Below the pieces are notes generated by a model. That model saw nothing but the letters and a program-made list of their open reading frames with translations, did not search any database and was not told where the DNA came from. The position numbers and the translations under genes are program-made. Shown one piece after another: positions 35,277 through 43,431 of a stretch of DNA of 64,000 bases (within the stretch, counting starts at the first letter, position 1; the number at the start of each line of letters is the position of its first letter). Source of the DNA: Spectribacter acetivorans (lineage in GTDB: Bacteria > Pseudomonadota > Gammaproteobacteria > Nevskiales > Salinisphaeraceae); assembly GCF_031846305.1 (NCBI RefSeq), contig NZ_JAVRHY010000013.1, forward strand, positions 1-64,000, given 5' to 3'.

Positions 35277-36262
35277 GCGAATCCGCCCGCGTGCCGCTGG
35301 ACCCCGGCGCTGTCATCCACCATCTGGCCGACGGCCACTGGCATTCCGGTACCGCGCTGGCGGCTACGCTGGGTCTGAGCCGGGCCGCGGTATGGAAACG
35401 GGTGGCGGCGGCACGGGGGCTTGGCGTGACCATTCATGCCGTGCGCGGCCGCGGTTACCGGCTGGCGCGACCGTTCGAGCCGTTGCAGGCGGATGCCATT
35501 CGCAAGGCGATGCCGGTTGATGCCGCGTCGGCGCTGAACTCGCTCGCGGTCTGCGGCTCGATTGATTCCACCAGCGACCGTCTGCTGGCTGCGCCCGATA
35601 CCGGCGCCCATGCCTTGTTCGCCGAGCACCAGAGCGGGGGGCGCGGTCGTCGCGGTCGCCAGTGGGTATCGCCCTATGGCGCGAATCTGTACCTGTCGCT
35701 GAGCTGGACGTTTGATCCGGCGCCCAATGCGATTGGCGCGCTGGGACTGGCGGTGGGCATCCGCCTGGCCGAGGCCCTGCGTGACCTCGGCCTGGCCGAG
35801 ATCGGTCTCAAGTGGCCGAACGATCTGCTGGTGGACGGCGCCAAGCTCGGCGGAATCCTGATGGAACATCGCGGCGAGGCGGCGGGCGGCTGCCGGATCG
35901 TCACCGGCGTGGGCCTGAATGCCGCGATGGAAGCCGGGCAGGCCCGGGACGTGGACCAGCCCTGGACCGCCCTGGATCGGCTGCTCGCCGTACCGCCGCC
36001 GCGAAACCGGGTGGCCGGCCACTGTCTGGCCGCGGTGATCGGCGCGATGCAGGATTATCAGAAGCATGGCTTCCCGCCCTTCCAGCGGCGCTGGCCGGAG
36101 TTCGATGCCTTGCGGGATGCCCCGATCGAAGTGGATATCGACGGGCACCGCCAGGCCGGGTACGCGGCCGGTCTGGCGCCGGATGGGGCCCTGCTGGTGC
36201 GGCTGGATGACGGCGTGCGTCGCTGTTATGCGGGCGATGTCACGGTGCGGGGGCTGGCATGA
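35273..36262 (+). CDS. birA: biotin--[acetyl-CoA-carboxylase] ligase / biotin operon repressor
   Basis: Bifunctional BirA of 329 residues. An N-terminal winged helix (LAATLGLSRAAVWKRVAAAR, about 29-48) suggests DNA binding. The ligase domain has the biotinyl-AMP loop SGGRGRRGRQW (121-131) and KWPNDLLVDGAKLGGIL near residue 182, and ends in an SH3-like C-terminal domain. It biotinylates AccB. The GTG start overlaps the plsY stop, and its stop overlaps coaX. The birA-coaX pair ahead of the tRNA-tuf-secE block is, as I recall, common in gammaproteobacteria. Confidence 0.95.
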   Translation: MSESARVPLDPGAVIHHLADGHWHSGTALAATLGLSRAAVWKRVAAARGLGVTIHAVRGRGYRLARPFEPLQADAIRKAMPVDAASALNSLAVCGSIDSTSDRLLAAPDTGAHALFAEHQSGGRGRRGRQWVSPYGANLYLSLSWTFDPAPNAIGALGLAVGIRLAEALRDLGLAEIGLKWPNDLLVDGAKLGGILMEHRGEAAGGCRIVTGVGLNAAMEAGQARDVDQPWTALDRLLAVPPPRNRVAGHCLAAVIGAMQDYQKHGFPPFQRRWPEFDALRDAPIEVDIDGHRQAGYAAGLAPDGALLVRLDDGVRRCYAGDVTVRGLA

Positions 36263-37011
36263 CGCTGCTGGTGGACATCGGCAACACCCGGGTGAAATGG
36301 GCCCGGGCCGATGCGGCCGGCCGACCGGGTCCGGTTCAGGCGCTGGCCCATGACGGGCGCGGCGACTGGGTCGACACCTTGCCGACCGATTTCGATGGCC
36401 CGGTCTGGTTTGCGACCGTGGCCGACGCCGATCTGGCTACACCGCTGCAGGCCTGGTCCCGGGATCGACTGGACCGGGCGGCGGTGGAGGTGGTGTCCAC
36501 GGCGAGTGCCGCGGGTGTGCAATGCGCCTATGCCCGACCGGAATGCCTGGGCGTCGACCGCTGGCTGGCCTGCATCGGCGCGTTTCACCGCGGGCCCGGC
36601 TCGGTGGTGGTAGTGGATGCGGGCACGGCCCTGACCGTGGATGTGGTGGATGCCACGGGATGCCATCAGGGCGGATTGATCGTGCCGGGCATGGCGACGA
36701 TGCAGCAGGCGATTCACGCGCATACTCGAATCCGGTCGCAGCCGGTTGAGCAGGTGCCGGATGATCTGGCCCGCGACACCGATACGGCGGTCGCGGCGGG
36801 AGCGCTGCACGCGGCCGTTGGTCTGATCGAGCGGGTGTGTCGGCGATTCGCACTGGATCGGCGGATACTGGCCGGCGGCGAGGCCGCACGGCTTGCCGAT
36901 CGTCTGGAAGGCGACTGGCATCTGGCGCCGGATATCGTGCTGGAAGGACTGGGGCGAGTGGCCGTGGAATCCGCCATCAATGCATCGTCAAGCAACGGCC
37001 ATTCGCGATAG
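36259..37011 (+). CDS. coaX: type III pantothenate kinase
   Basis: Catalyses the first step of CoA synthesis by phosphorylating pantothenate. The 250-residue protein has the ASKHA-fold phosphate loop DIGNTRVKWA (6-15), the substrate motif GVDRW (98-102) and the catalytic Asp120 in DAGTALTVD. The ATG overlaps the birA stop. It ends the coupled run M61-ligase-plsY-birA-coaX. Downstream come repeat DNA and tRNA-Thr rather than the tRNA-Tyr array seen further right. Confidence 0.95.
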   Translation: MTLLVDIGNTRVKWARADAAGRPGPVQALAHDGRGDWVDTLPTDFDGPVWFATVADADLATPLQAWSRDRLDRAAVEVVSTASAAGVQCAYARPECLGVDRWLACIGAFHRGPGSVVVVDAGTALTVDVVDATGCHQGGLIVPGMATMQQAIHAHTRIRSQPVEQVPDDLARDTDTAVAAGALHAAVGLIERVCRRFALDRRILAGGEAARLADRLEGDWHLAPDIVLEGLGRVAVESAINASSSNGHSR

Positions 37012-37056
37012 ACTTTGCGGCGCTCGGATCCGGCGCGGCCCGAGCGCGCCATTAGC

Positions 37057-37090
37057 GATGGATTGCCTCAAGCCGGCGTAGCTCAGTTGG
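37057..37090 (+). repeat. partial duplicate of the tRNA-Thr(TGT) 5' end and its flank
   Basis: These 34 bases match 37206-37239 with three differences, all in the flank. The last 19 bases (37072-37090) are identical to the first 19 of the tRNA-Thr gene at 37221. The copy stops in the D arm and cannot form a tRNA. It is followed directly by a palindromic element. Confidence 0.85.
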
Positions 37091-37205
37091 GCTCGCCGGA
37101 GAGAGACGAAGCACGGCTTCGTTCCGGCGAGCGAGCGCCATGGATGGCGCCCCGGATAGCGCCGGATTGTTAAGCGAGGGCAGGACGCCCGAGCGTGACT
37201 AGTGT
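37091..37205. repeat. palindromic, REP-like element between the two tRNA-Thr 5' copies
   Basis: The element begins with a long hairpin. Arms gctcgccgga (37091-37100) and tccggcgagc (37123-37132) enclose a second stem acgaagc/gcttcgt (37106-37112 / 37116-37122). A second dyad gcgccat/atggcgc (37135-37141 / 37144-37150) and a short gggc/gccc stem near 37178-37190 follow. The style is that of dispersed extragenic palindromes. Copy number in the genome cannot be judged here. Confidence 0.65.
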
Positions 37206-37220
37206 GATGGACCGCCTTAA

Positions 37221-37296
37221 GCCGGCGTAGCTCAGTTGGTAGAGCAACTGATTTGTAATCAGTAGGTCGCGGGTTCGACTCCTGTCGCCGGCTCCA
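37221..37296 (+). tRNA. tRNA-Thr (anticodon TGT)
   Basis: A complete cloverleaf: acceptor GCCGGCG/CGCCGGC, anticodon stem ACTGA/TCAGT with loop TTTGTAA, anticodon TGT at 37254-37256, T arm with GGTTCGACT, and an encoded CCA end (37294-37296). It stands between coaX and the formate dehydrogenase operon. Confidence 0.95.
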
Positions 37297-37362
37297 CATC
37301 CTCCCCATGGCGCGGCCGCCCATTCCGCGCCGCACCATTGCCCCTCTCTATCACCAAATCGG

Positions 37363-37378
37363 AAATTGCAATTTGACT
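37363..37378 (+). promoter_or_regulatory. candidate operator and -35 of the formate dehydrogenase operon
   Basis: A perfect 12-bp palindrome AAATTGCAATTT (37363-37374) overlaps a TTGACT -35-like hexamer (37373-37378), about 90 bases before fdsG. The surrounding 37340-37470 is AT-richer than its neighbours. A LysR-type site is possible; the -10 is not convincing. Confidence 0.45.
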
Positions 37379-37466
37379 GTGCCGTGCAGCGGCGTAGCTT
37401 CTTGAGGGCAATATGCGCGTTGTTCAGGTATCGCGCGACTGAAGCCATTAAAAAGAGCACGACAGC

Positions 37467-37934
37467 ATGAGCGCGGAGGAAACAGCCAAGTCACGACAGG
37501 TTGAAGCCATCTGTGAGCGACACGCCAATCGGGAGGGGCCGTTGTTGCCCATTCTCCACGATTTGCAGGCGGCATTCGGCTATGTGCCGGGCGAGGCAAT
37601 CGGTGAAGTCGCGCGATACCTGAATCTTTCCCGCGCCGAGGTCTACGGCGTGGTGACTTTTTATCACGATTTCCGGCGGACGCCGCCGCGCCCGCACAGT
37701 CTGAAGGTGTGCCGTGCGGAGGCCTGCCAGGCGGTGGGTGGCCGCGAAGTATGGGCAATGGCATCGTCGCTGGCGGCCGATCCGGCCTGCCGGGTGGACG
37801 TGGAGGCGGTGTACTGCCTCGGCAACTGCCCCTGTGCGCCGTCGGCCCAGTTCGATGAACGAACGCTCGGCCGGCTGACGCCGGACCGGGTCAGCAGCCT
37901 GATCGCCGGCGCGGTCGGAGGCGAGGCATCATGA
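37467..37934 (+). CDS. fdsG: NAD-dependent formate dehydrogenase gamma subunit (NuoE-like)
   Basis: A 155-residue thioredoxin-like [2Fe-2S] protein homologous to NuoE. The four ligands follow the family spacing C-x4-C ... C-x3-C: Cys82, Cys87, Cys117, Cys121. With FdsB it forms the NADH-side module of the soluble, molybdenum-dependent formate dehydrogenase. It is the first gene of the operon, and its stop overlaps the fdsB ATG (ATGA). Confidence 0.93.
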   Translation: MSAEETAKSRQVEAICERHANREGPLLPILHDLQAAFGYVPGEAIGEVARYLNLSRAEVYGVVTFYHDFRRTPPRPHSLKVCRAEACQAVGGREVWAMASSLAADPACRVDVEAVYCLGNCPCAPSAQFDERTLGRLTPDRVSSLIAGAVGGEAS

Positions 37935-39454
37935 GGGTATTCGTACCGGCAGACAGCACGGCGGTGTCCATCGGGGCCGACGAGGTCGCGGCGGCGCTGC
38001 GGTCCGCTGGCCTTGATGTGGTCCGGACGGGGTCCCGCGGTCTGTACTGGCTGGAACCGCTGGTCGAGGTGGAAACCGAAGGACGCCGCATCGGCTACGG
38101 GCCGATCCAGGCGAACGACACCGCAACGCTGGTGGAGGCACTTCAGGCGGAAAGCCGCGATGATCCGCGCTGCGTGGGCGACGTCGACGAGTTGCTCGCC
38201 AGTCAGGGGCAGCAACGGCTCACGCTTGGCCGCACCGGCCGGTTAGTGCCGGGCGACTGGGACGATTACGTCGCCCATGGCGGCACGGCCGGATTGCGCG
38301 CCGCGCTGGCCATGGAACCGCAGGCGATTGTCGATGAGGTCAAGGCCTCCGGGCTGCGCGGCCGCGGCGGGGCGGGCTTTCCCACCGGCATCAAGTGGCA
38401 GACCGTGCACGATCAGGAAGTTACGCCGAAGTACATCGTCTGCAATGCCGATGAAGGCGACAGCGGCACGTTTGCCGATCGCATGCTGATGGAAGGCGAC
38501 CCGTTCTGCCTGCTGGAAGGCATGACCATCGCGGCCTTGGCGGTCGGCGCCGAACGGGGCTACATCTATCTGCGGTCCGAATATCCGGACGCCCATCGCA
38601 TGCTGGAAAAGGCGCTGGAAGCGGCGCGCGCCAACGGCATGCTGGGCGAGTCGGTGATGGGCTCGGGCCAGGCCTTCGATATCGAAGTCCGCCTGGGCGC
38701 CGGGGCCTACATCTGCGGCGAAGAAACCTCATTACTGGAAAGCCTGGAAGGCAAGCGGGGCGTGATTCGCTTCAAGCCGCCGCTGCCTGCCATCCAGGGT
38801 TTTCTGAACCGGCCGACGGTGGTCAACAACGTGATCACGCTGGGCTCGGTGCCGGCCATTCTTGCCGACGGCGGCGCGGCCTACCACGCGGTCGGCGTGG
38901 AAAAGTCCCGCGGTACGCTGACCGTGCAGCTTTGCGGCAATGTGGCCCGGCCCGGTCTGTACGAAGTGCCGTTCGGGGTCACCCTCGGTCACTTGATCAA
39001 CGAACTCGGCGGCGGCTGCGCCAGCGGTCGGCCCGCCCGGGCGGTGCAGGTTGGCGGCCCGCTGGGCGCATATCTGCCGCCGGACCTGTTCGACACGCCG
39101 CTGGATTACGAGGCCTTCGCCGAGGTCAACAGCATGATCGGCCACGGCGGCGTCGTGGTATTTGACGACACCGTGGATATGGTGGCGCAGGCGCGGTTCG
39201 CGCTGGAATTCTGCGCCATCGAGTCCTGCGGCAAGTGCACGCCCTGCCGTGTGGGGTCGGTGCGCGGCCAGGAGGTGATCGACCGGATCACCGCCGACGA
39301 CGATCGCGACCGCAATATCGCGCTGCTGCGCGAGCTGTGCGAAACCATGATCCAGGGGTCGCTCTGCGCGCACGGCGGGATGGCGCCATTCCCGGTGCTG
39401 TCCGCCCTGAACCATTTCCCGGACGATTTCGAGCCGCGCACCGCCGCGGCCTGA
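37931..39454 (+). CDS. fdsB: NAD-dependent formate dehydrogenase beta subunit (NuoF-like)
   Basis: A 507-residue FMN/NAD-binding subunit that hands electrons to NAD+. The N-terminal thioredoxin-like segment (about 1-90) is as in other FdsB. The FMN/NAD glycine loop GRGGAGFPTG is at 144-153, and GAGAYICGEETSLLESLEGK near residue 256 is the NADH-binding signature. The [4Fe-4S] ligands are Cys433, Cys436 and Cys439 in ESCGKCTPCR plus Cys479. All key residues look intact. It is coupled to fdsG; 36 bases with a strong Shine-Dalgarno separate it from fdsA. Confidence 0.95.
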   Translation: MRVFVPADSTAVSIGADEVAAALRSAGLDVVRTGSRGLYWLEPLVEVETEGRRIGYGPIQANDTATLVEALQAESRDDPRCVGDVDELLASQGQQRLTLGRTGRLVPGDWDDYVAHGGTAGLRAALAMEPQAIVDEVKASGLRGRGGAGFPTGIKWQTVHDQEVTPKYIVCNADEGDSGTFADRMLMEGDPFCLLEGMTIAALAVGAERGYIYLRSEYPDAHRMLEKALEAARANGMLGESVMGSGQAFDIEVRLGAGAYICGEETSLLESLEGKRGVIRFKPPLPAIQGFLNRPTVVNNVITLGSVPAILADGGAAYHAVGVEKSRGTLTVQLCGNVARPGLYEVPFGVTLGHLINELGGGCASGRPARAVQVGGPLGAYLPPDLFDTPLDYEAFAEVNSMIGHGGVVVFDDTVDMVAQARFALEFCAIESCGKCTPCRVGSVRGQEVIDRITADDDRDRNIALLRELCETMIQGSLCAHGGMAPFPVLSALNHFPDDFEPRTAAA

Positions 39455-39490
39455 TTCCGAACTCATCAGCGGTCCTCCCAGGAGGCAGCC

Positions 39491-42343
39491 ATGTCGACCC
39501 AGCTCAAACCCACCGATTTCGGCACCCCCGCCAGTCATTCCGACCAGCAGGTGACGCTGGAAATCGACGGTCAGTCCGTGACGGTGCCCGAGGGCACGTC
39601 GGTCATGCGGGCAGCCCTGGAATCGGGCATCGATGTGCCCAAGCTCTGTGCCTCCGACAACCTCGAGCCGTTCGGCTCCTGCCGGCTCTGTCTGGTCGAG
39701 GTCGAGGGCAAGCGGGGCTATCCGGCTTCCTGCACCATGCCGGTGGCCGAGGGCATGGAGGTGCGCACCCAGAGCGACAAGCTCAACGAGCTGCGGCGCG
39801 GGGTGGTGGAGCTGTACCTGTCGGATCACCCGGGCCAGAGCGTGACGCCCGACGGACACGGCGATGACGAACTGCTGCAACTGGCCGATCAGCTTGGCGT
39901 GACCGAGGTTCGCTACGGCCGCGACGGGGCCAATCACCAGGACGTCGAGCCCGATGCCTCCAACCCCTATTTCCGGTTCGACTCGAGCCGCTGCATCGTC
40001 TGTTCGCGTTGTGTGCGGGCCTGCAACGAGGTGCAGGGCACGTTCGCGCTGACGGTGGACGGCCGCGGTTTCGCGTCGATGATCAGTGCCGGTACCGATT
40101 CGGACGACTTCCTGAATTCCGAATGCGTGTCCTGTGGCGCCTGCGTGCAGGCCTGCCCGACCGAAGCGTTGCTGGAAAAGGACGTGATCGAACTGGGCAT
40201 GCCGGAACGGGCGGTGACCACTACCTGCGCCTACTGCGGGGTGGGCTGTTCCTTCCAGGCCGAGATGAAGGGCGACGACGTCGTGCGCATGGTGCCCTAC
40301 AAGGAAGGCAAGGCGAATCACGGCCATTCCTGCGTGAAAGGCCGCTTTGCCTGGGGCTATACCCAGCATCCGGACCGCATCACCTCGCCGATGATCCGGG
40401 AAAAGATCACCGACCCCTGGCGGGAGGTGAGCTGGGACGAGGCCTACGATTTCACCGTCCAGCGCATTCGTGCCATCAGTGACGAGTACGGTCGTGCGGC
40501 GCTCGGGGCGATCACCTCCAGCCGCTGCACCAACGAGGAAACCTATCTGGTGCAGAAGCTGGCGCGGGCCGTGTTCGGCACCAACAACGTCGACACCTGC
40601 GCCCGGGTGTGCCACTCGCCCACCGGTTACGGTCTGAAGACGACGCTGGGCACCTCGGCAGGCACCCAGGATTTCGACTCGGTGGAAGAATCCGACGTGA
40701 TGCTGGTGATCGGTGCCAACCCCACCGACGCGCACCCGGTGTTCGCCTCGCAGATGAAGCGACGGCTGCGGGCCGGGGCCCGGCTGATCGTGGCCGACCC
40801 GCGGGCCATCGACCTGGTGCGTTCCGCGCACGTCGAGGCTGACCACCATCTACAACTCAAGCCCGGTACCAACGTGCCGCTGATCAATGCGCTCGCCCAC
40901 ACCGTGCTGGACGAGGGGCTGGCCGACGAAGACTTCGTCCGCGATCGCTGCGAGGTCGACGAATACGCGGAATGGCGCGACTTCATCCTGCGACCCGAAA
41001 ACAGTCCGGAAACCGTGGCCGAAATCACCGGCGTGCCGGCCGCTGACATTCGCGCCGCGGCGCGGCTTTACGCCACCGGCGGCAATGCCGCGATCTATTA
41101 CGGTCTGGGCGTGACCGAGCACAGTCAGGGTTCGACCATGGTCATGGGCATGGCGAATCTGGCCATGTGCACCGGCAACATCGGCCGCAATGGCGTGGGC
41201 GTGAATCCGCTGCGCGGCCAGAACAACGTGCAGGGCTCCTGCGACATGGGCTCGTTCCCGCACGAACTGCCCGGCTACCGGCACATATCGCGACAGGACG
41301 TGCGCGACATCTACGAGAAGGAATGGGGCGTCACCCTGGACACCGAGCCGGGTCTGCGGATTCCCAACATGATCGACGCGGCCACCGGCGGCACGTTCAA
41401 GGCGCTTTACGTGCAGGGCGAGGACATTCTCCAGTCCGACCCGAATATCAAGCACATCGCCGCCGGCCTGTCGGCGATGGAGTGCGTGATCGTGCAGGAC
41501 CTGTTCCTGAACGAAACCGCCTCCTACGCCCACGTATTCCTGCCCGGTTCATCGTTCCTGGAGAAGGACGGCACCTTCACCAATGCCGAGCGCCGCATCA
41601 ATCGCGTGCGCAAGGTGCAGGAGCCGCCGGCCGGCAAGGGTGACTGGGAAATCACCCAGGACCTGGCGCAGAAGCTGGGGTATCCCATGCACTACAACCA
41701 CCCGTCCGAGATCATGGACGAGGTCGCTCGCACCACGCCGACGTTCCAGGGCGTGAGCTTCGAGCGTCTCGACCAGCTCGGCAGCATCCAGTGGCCGTGC
41801 AACGAGGAACATCCGGAAGGCACGCCGGTCATGCACATCGGCGAGTTCGTGCGCGGCAAGGGCAAATTCATGCTCACGCCCTATGTGGCCACCGACGAGC
41901 GGGCCAACCGCAAGTTCCCGCTGCTGCTGACCACCGGCCGGATTCTTTCCCAGTACAACGTGGGCGCCCAGACCCGTCGCACCGAGAACCGTGTCTGGCA
42001 CGGCGAGGACTGGCTGGAACTGCATCCGTCGGACGCCGAGACCCGGGGTATCCGGGACGGCACGCTGGTAGCGGTGGCGTCGCGCATGGGTGAAACCACG
42101 CTGCGAGCGATCGTGAGCGAGCGCATGATGCCGGGCGTGGTCTACACCACGTTCCACTTCCCGGAGACGGCGGCCAACGTGATCACCACCGAGTATTCCG
42201 ACTGGGCCACCGAGTGCCCCGAATACAAGGTGACCGCGGTGGAAGTGCGTCCCTGCAACACCATGTCCGAGTGGCAGAAGCGCTATCTCGACGATCGGGA
42301 GAATCAGCAGCGCATCGCGGAACCCGAAACCGAGAAGGCCTGA
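39491..42343 (+). CDS. fdsA: NAD-dependent formate dehydrogenase alpha (molybdenum catalytic) subunit
   Basis: A 950-residue subunit that oxidises formate to CO2 at a bis-molybdopterin site. N-terminal [2Fe-2S] ferredoxin: Cys53, Cys64, Cys67, Cys81. Two [4Fe-4S] sites: Cys168/171/174/178 and Cys212/215/218/222. Catalytic-domain [4Fe-4S]: Cys246, Cys249, Cys253, Cys281. The molybdenum ligand is Cys374 in ARVCHSP (a Cys, not selenocysteine, enzyme). Between the ferredoxin domains the His113 of the usual H-x3-C-x2-C-x5-C cluster is present. The three cysteines are Ser117, Pro120 and Asp126, so that cluster appears lost. AGGAGG precedes the ATG. Confidence 0.96.
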   Translation: MSTQLKPTDFGTPASHSDQQVTLEIDGQSVTVPEGTSVMRAALESGIDVPKLCASDNLEPFGSCRLCLVEVEGKRGYPASCTMPVAEGMEVRTQSDKLNELRRGVVELYLSDHPGQSVTPDGHGDDELLQLADQLGVTEVRYGRDGANHQDVEPDASNPYFRFDSSRCIVCSRCVRACNEVQGTFALTVDGRGFASMISAGTDSDDFLNSECVSCGACVQACPTEALLEKDVIELGMPERAVTTTCAYCGVGCSFQAEMKGDDVVRMVPYKEGKANHGHSCVKGRFAWGYTQHPDRITSPMIREKITDPWREVSWDEAYDFTVQRIRAISDEYGRAALGAITSSRCTNEETYLVQKLARAVFGTNNVDTCARVCHSPTGYGLKTTLGTSAGTQDFDSVEESDVMLVIGANPTDAHPVFASQMKRRLRAGARLIVADPRAIDLVRSAHVEADHHLQLKPGTNVPLINALAHTVLDEGLADEDFVRDRCEVDEYAEWRDFILRPENSPETVAEITGVPAADIRAAARLYATGGNAAIYYGLGVTEHSQGSTMVMGMANLAMCTGNIGRNGVGVNPLRGQNNVQGSCDMGSFPHELPGYRHISRQDVRDIYEKEWGVTLDTEPGLRIPNMIDAATGGTFKALYVQGEDILQSDPNIKHIAAGLSAMECVIVQDLFLNETASYAHVFLPGSSFLEKDGTFTNAERRINRVRKVQEPPAGKGDWEITQDLAQKLGYPMHYNHPSEIMDEVARTTPTFQGVSFERLDQLGSIQWPCNEEHPEGTPVMHIGEFVRGKGKFMLTPYVATDERANRKFPLLLTTGRILSQYNVGAQTRRTENRVWHGEDWLELHPSDAETRGIRDGTLVAVASRMGETTLRAIVSERMMPGVVYTTFHFPETAANVITTEYSDWATECPEYKVTAVEVRPCNTMSEWQKRYLDDRENQQRIAEPETEKA

Positions 42344-42350
42344 CCGAATC

Positions 42351-43199
42351 ATGACCGCCCCGGTCGACAGGGCCGATGCCGACCAGGCCTGGGTGGCCGG
42401 TCGGATAACCGCGCAGCGGTGGTCGGACGGCGCGGTCGAGCCGGTCACGCGCGCCTTCCCCGAGGAAGTGCCGGTGGCCGTGGTGGTCAACGACGAAAAC
42501 TACGCGGTGATGCTGGCGTCGCCGGCCGATACCGAGGACTTCGCCTACGGGTTCCTGCGGTCGGAAGGCGTGATCCGGCATCCGGACGAAGTGGACAGCG
42601 TGATTCGGCACCTGCGGCCGGAAGGGCATGTCGTCGAGGTTCGTCTGATCGGGGAAATGCCGGCGTCCGCGCGACGCGAACGACGCCTGGCCGGGGTGAG
42701 CAGTTGCGGCCTGTGCGGGGTGGAAAGCCTGCGCGACGCCATCAAGCCGCTCGGGCGCGTACCCGACGGCCCGGCCTTCGACGGCAACGCGGTGCTGCGG
42801 GCCATGGCGGGGCTGCGCGACCACCAGCCGTTCAACGCGGTGGCGGGGGCCATGCATGCGGCGGCTTTCGCTGGTCCCGACGGCATGCTGCGGACGGCCC
42901 GCGAGGATGTGGGTCGACACAATGCCCTGGACAAGCTTATCGGCGCTCTGCTGCGAGACCGTGTGGATCCGGCGAGCGGCTTCGTGGTGATGTCGAGCCG
43001 CTGCAGTTATGAACTGGTTCAGAAGGCCTCGGCGTTCGGCCTGCGCCTGCTGTGCACCGCCTCGGCCCCGACCGCCCTGGCGGTACGGCTGGCGCGCGAG
43101 GCCAACATCACGCTGGCCTGTCTGGTGCGGGACGGCGGTTTTCTGCTGATGACGGGGGCGGAGCGAATGCAAATGCGGGAGGTGATCGCGAATGGATGA
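42351..43199 (+). CDS. fdhD: formate dehydrogenase sulfurtransferase/accessory protein
   Basis: FdhD (FdsC in fds operons) passes sulfur from a cysteine desulfurase to the molybdenum cofactor and is needed for active formate dehydrogenase. The 282-residue protein has the functional Cys pair CGLC (Cys119, Cys122) and the conserved REDVGRHNALDKLIG near residue 184. It starts seven bases after the fdsA stop and overlaps fdsD by eight bases. Confidence 0.94.
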   Translation: MTAPVDRADADQAWVAGRITAQRWSDGAVEPVTRAFPEEVPVAVVVNDENYAVMLASPADTEDFAYGFLRSEGVIRHPDEVDSVIRHLRPEGHVVEVRLIGEMPASARRERRLAGVSSCGLCGVESLRDAIKPLGRVPDGPAFDGNAVLRAMAGLRDHQPFNAVAGAMHAAAFAGPDGMLRTAREDVGRHNALDKLIGALLRDRVDPASGFVVMSSRCSYELVQKASAFGLRLLCTASAPTALAVRLAREANITLACLVRDGGFLLMTGAERMQMREVIANG

Positions 43200-43431
43200 C
43201 CACAAGATGGTTCACATGGCCAATCAGATTGCCGCCTACTTTCAGGCTTATCCCGAAGCACGTGCCCGGGAGGGCGTGCTCGACCACATCGTGAAATTCT
43301 GGCCGCCGCAGATGCGTTCTCAGCTGGTGGCATTCCGGGTCGGGGGCGGCGAAGGGCTGCACCCCCTGGTGGAGTGGGCCGCCCAGGAGTTGTCCGACGC
43401 AAATGCCGGGGCGCCCGCCGGTTCAGCCTGA
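43192..43431 (+). CDS. fdsD: NAD-dependent formate dehydrogenase delta subunit
   Basis: A 79-residue small subunit found at the end of fds operons. HMANQIAAYFQAYP (8-21) and VLDHIVKFWPPQMR (29-42) are typical of FdsD, which assists cofactor assembly or stability. It overlaps fdhD at the start. Its 3' end overlaps the convergent LysR gene by nine bases. Confidence 0.9.
   Translation: MDDHKMVHMANQIAAYFQAYPEARAREGVLDHIVKFWPPQMRSQLVAFRVGGGEGLHPLVEWAAQELSDANAGAPAGSA

Noticed and set aside
37091..37205. CRISPR-like or insertion-sequence interpretation of the palindromes
   Set aside because: There are no regularly spaced direct repeats or spacers, no cas genes, and no transposase reading frame.
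38732..40849. 705-codon open frame antisense to fdsB and fdsA
   Set aside because: It spans the junction of two well-supported genes and has no family resemblance.
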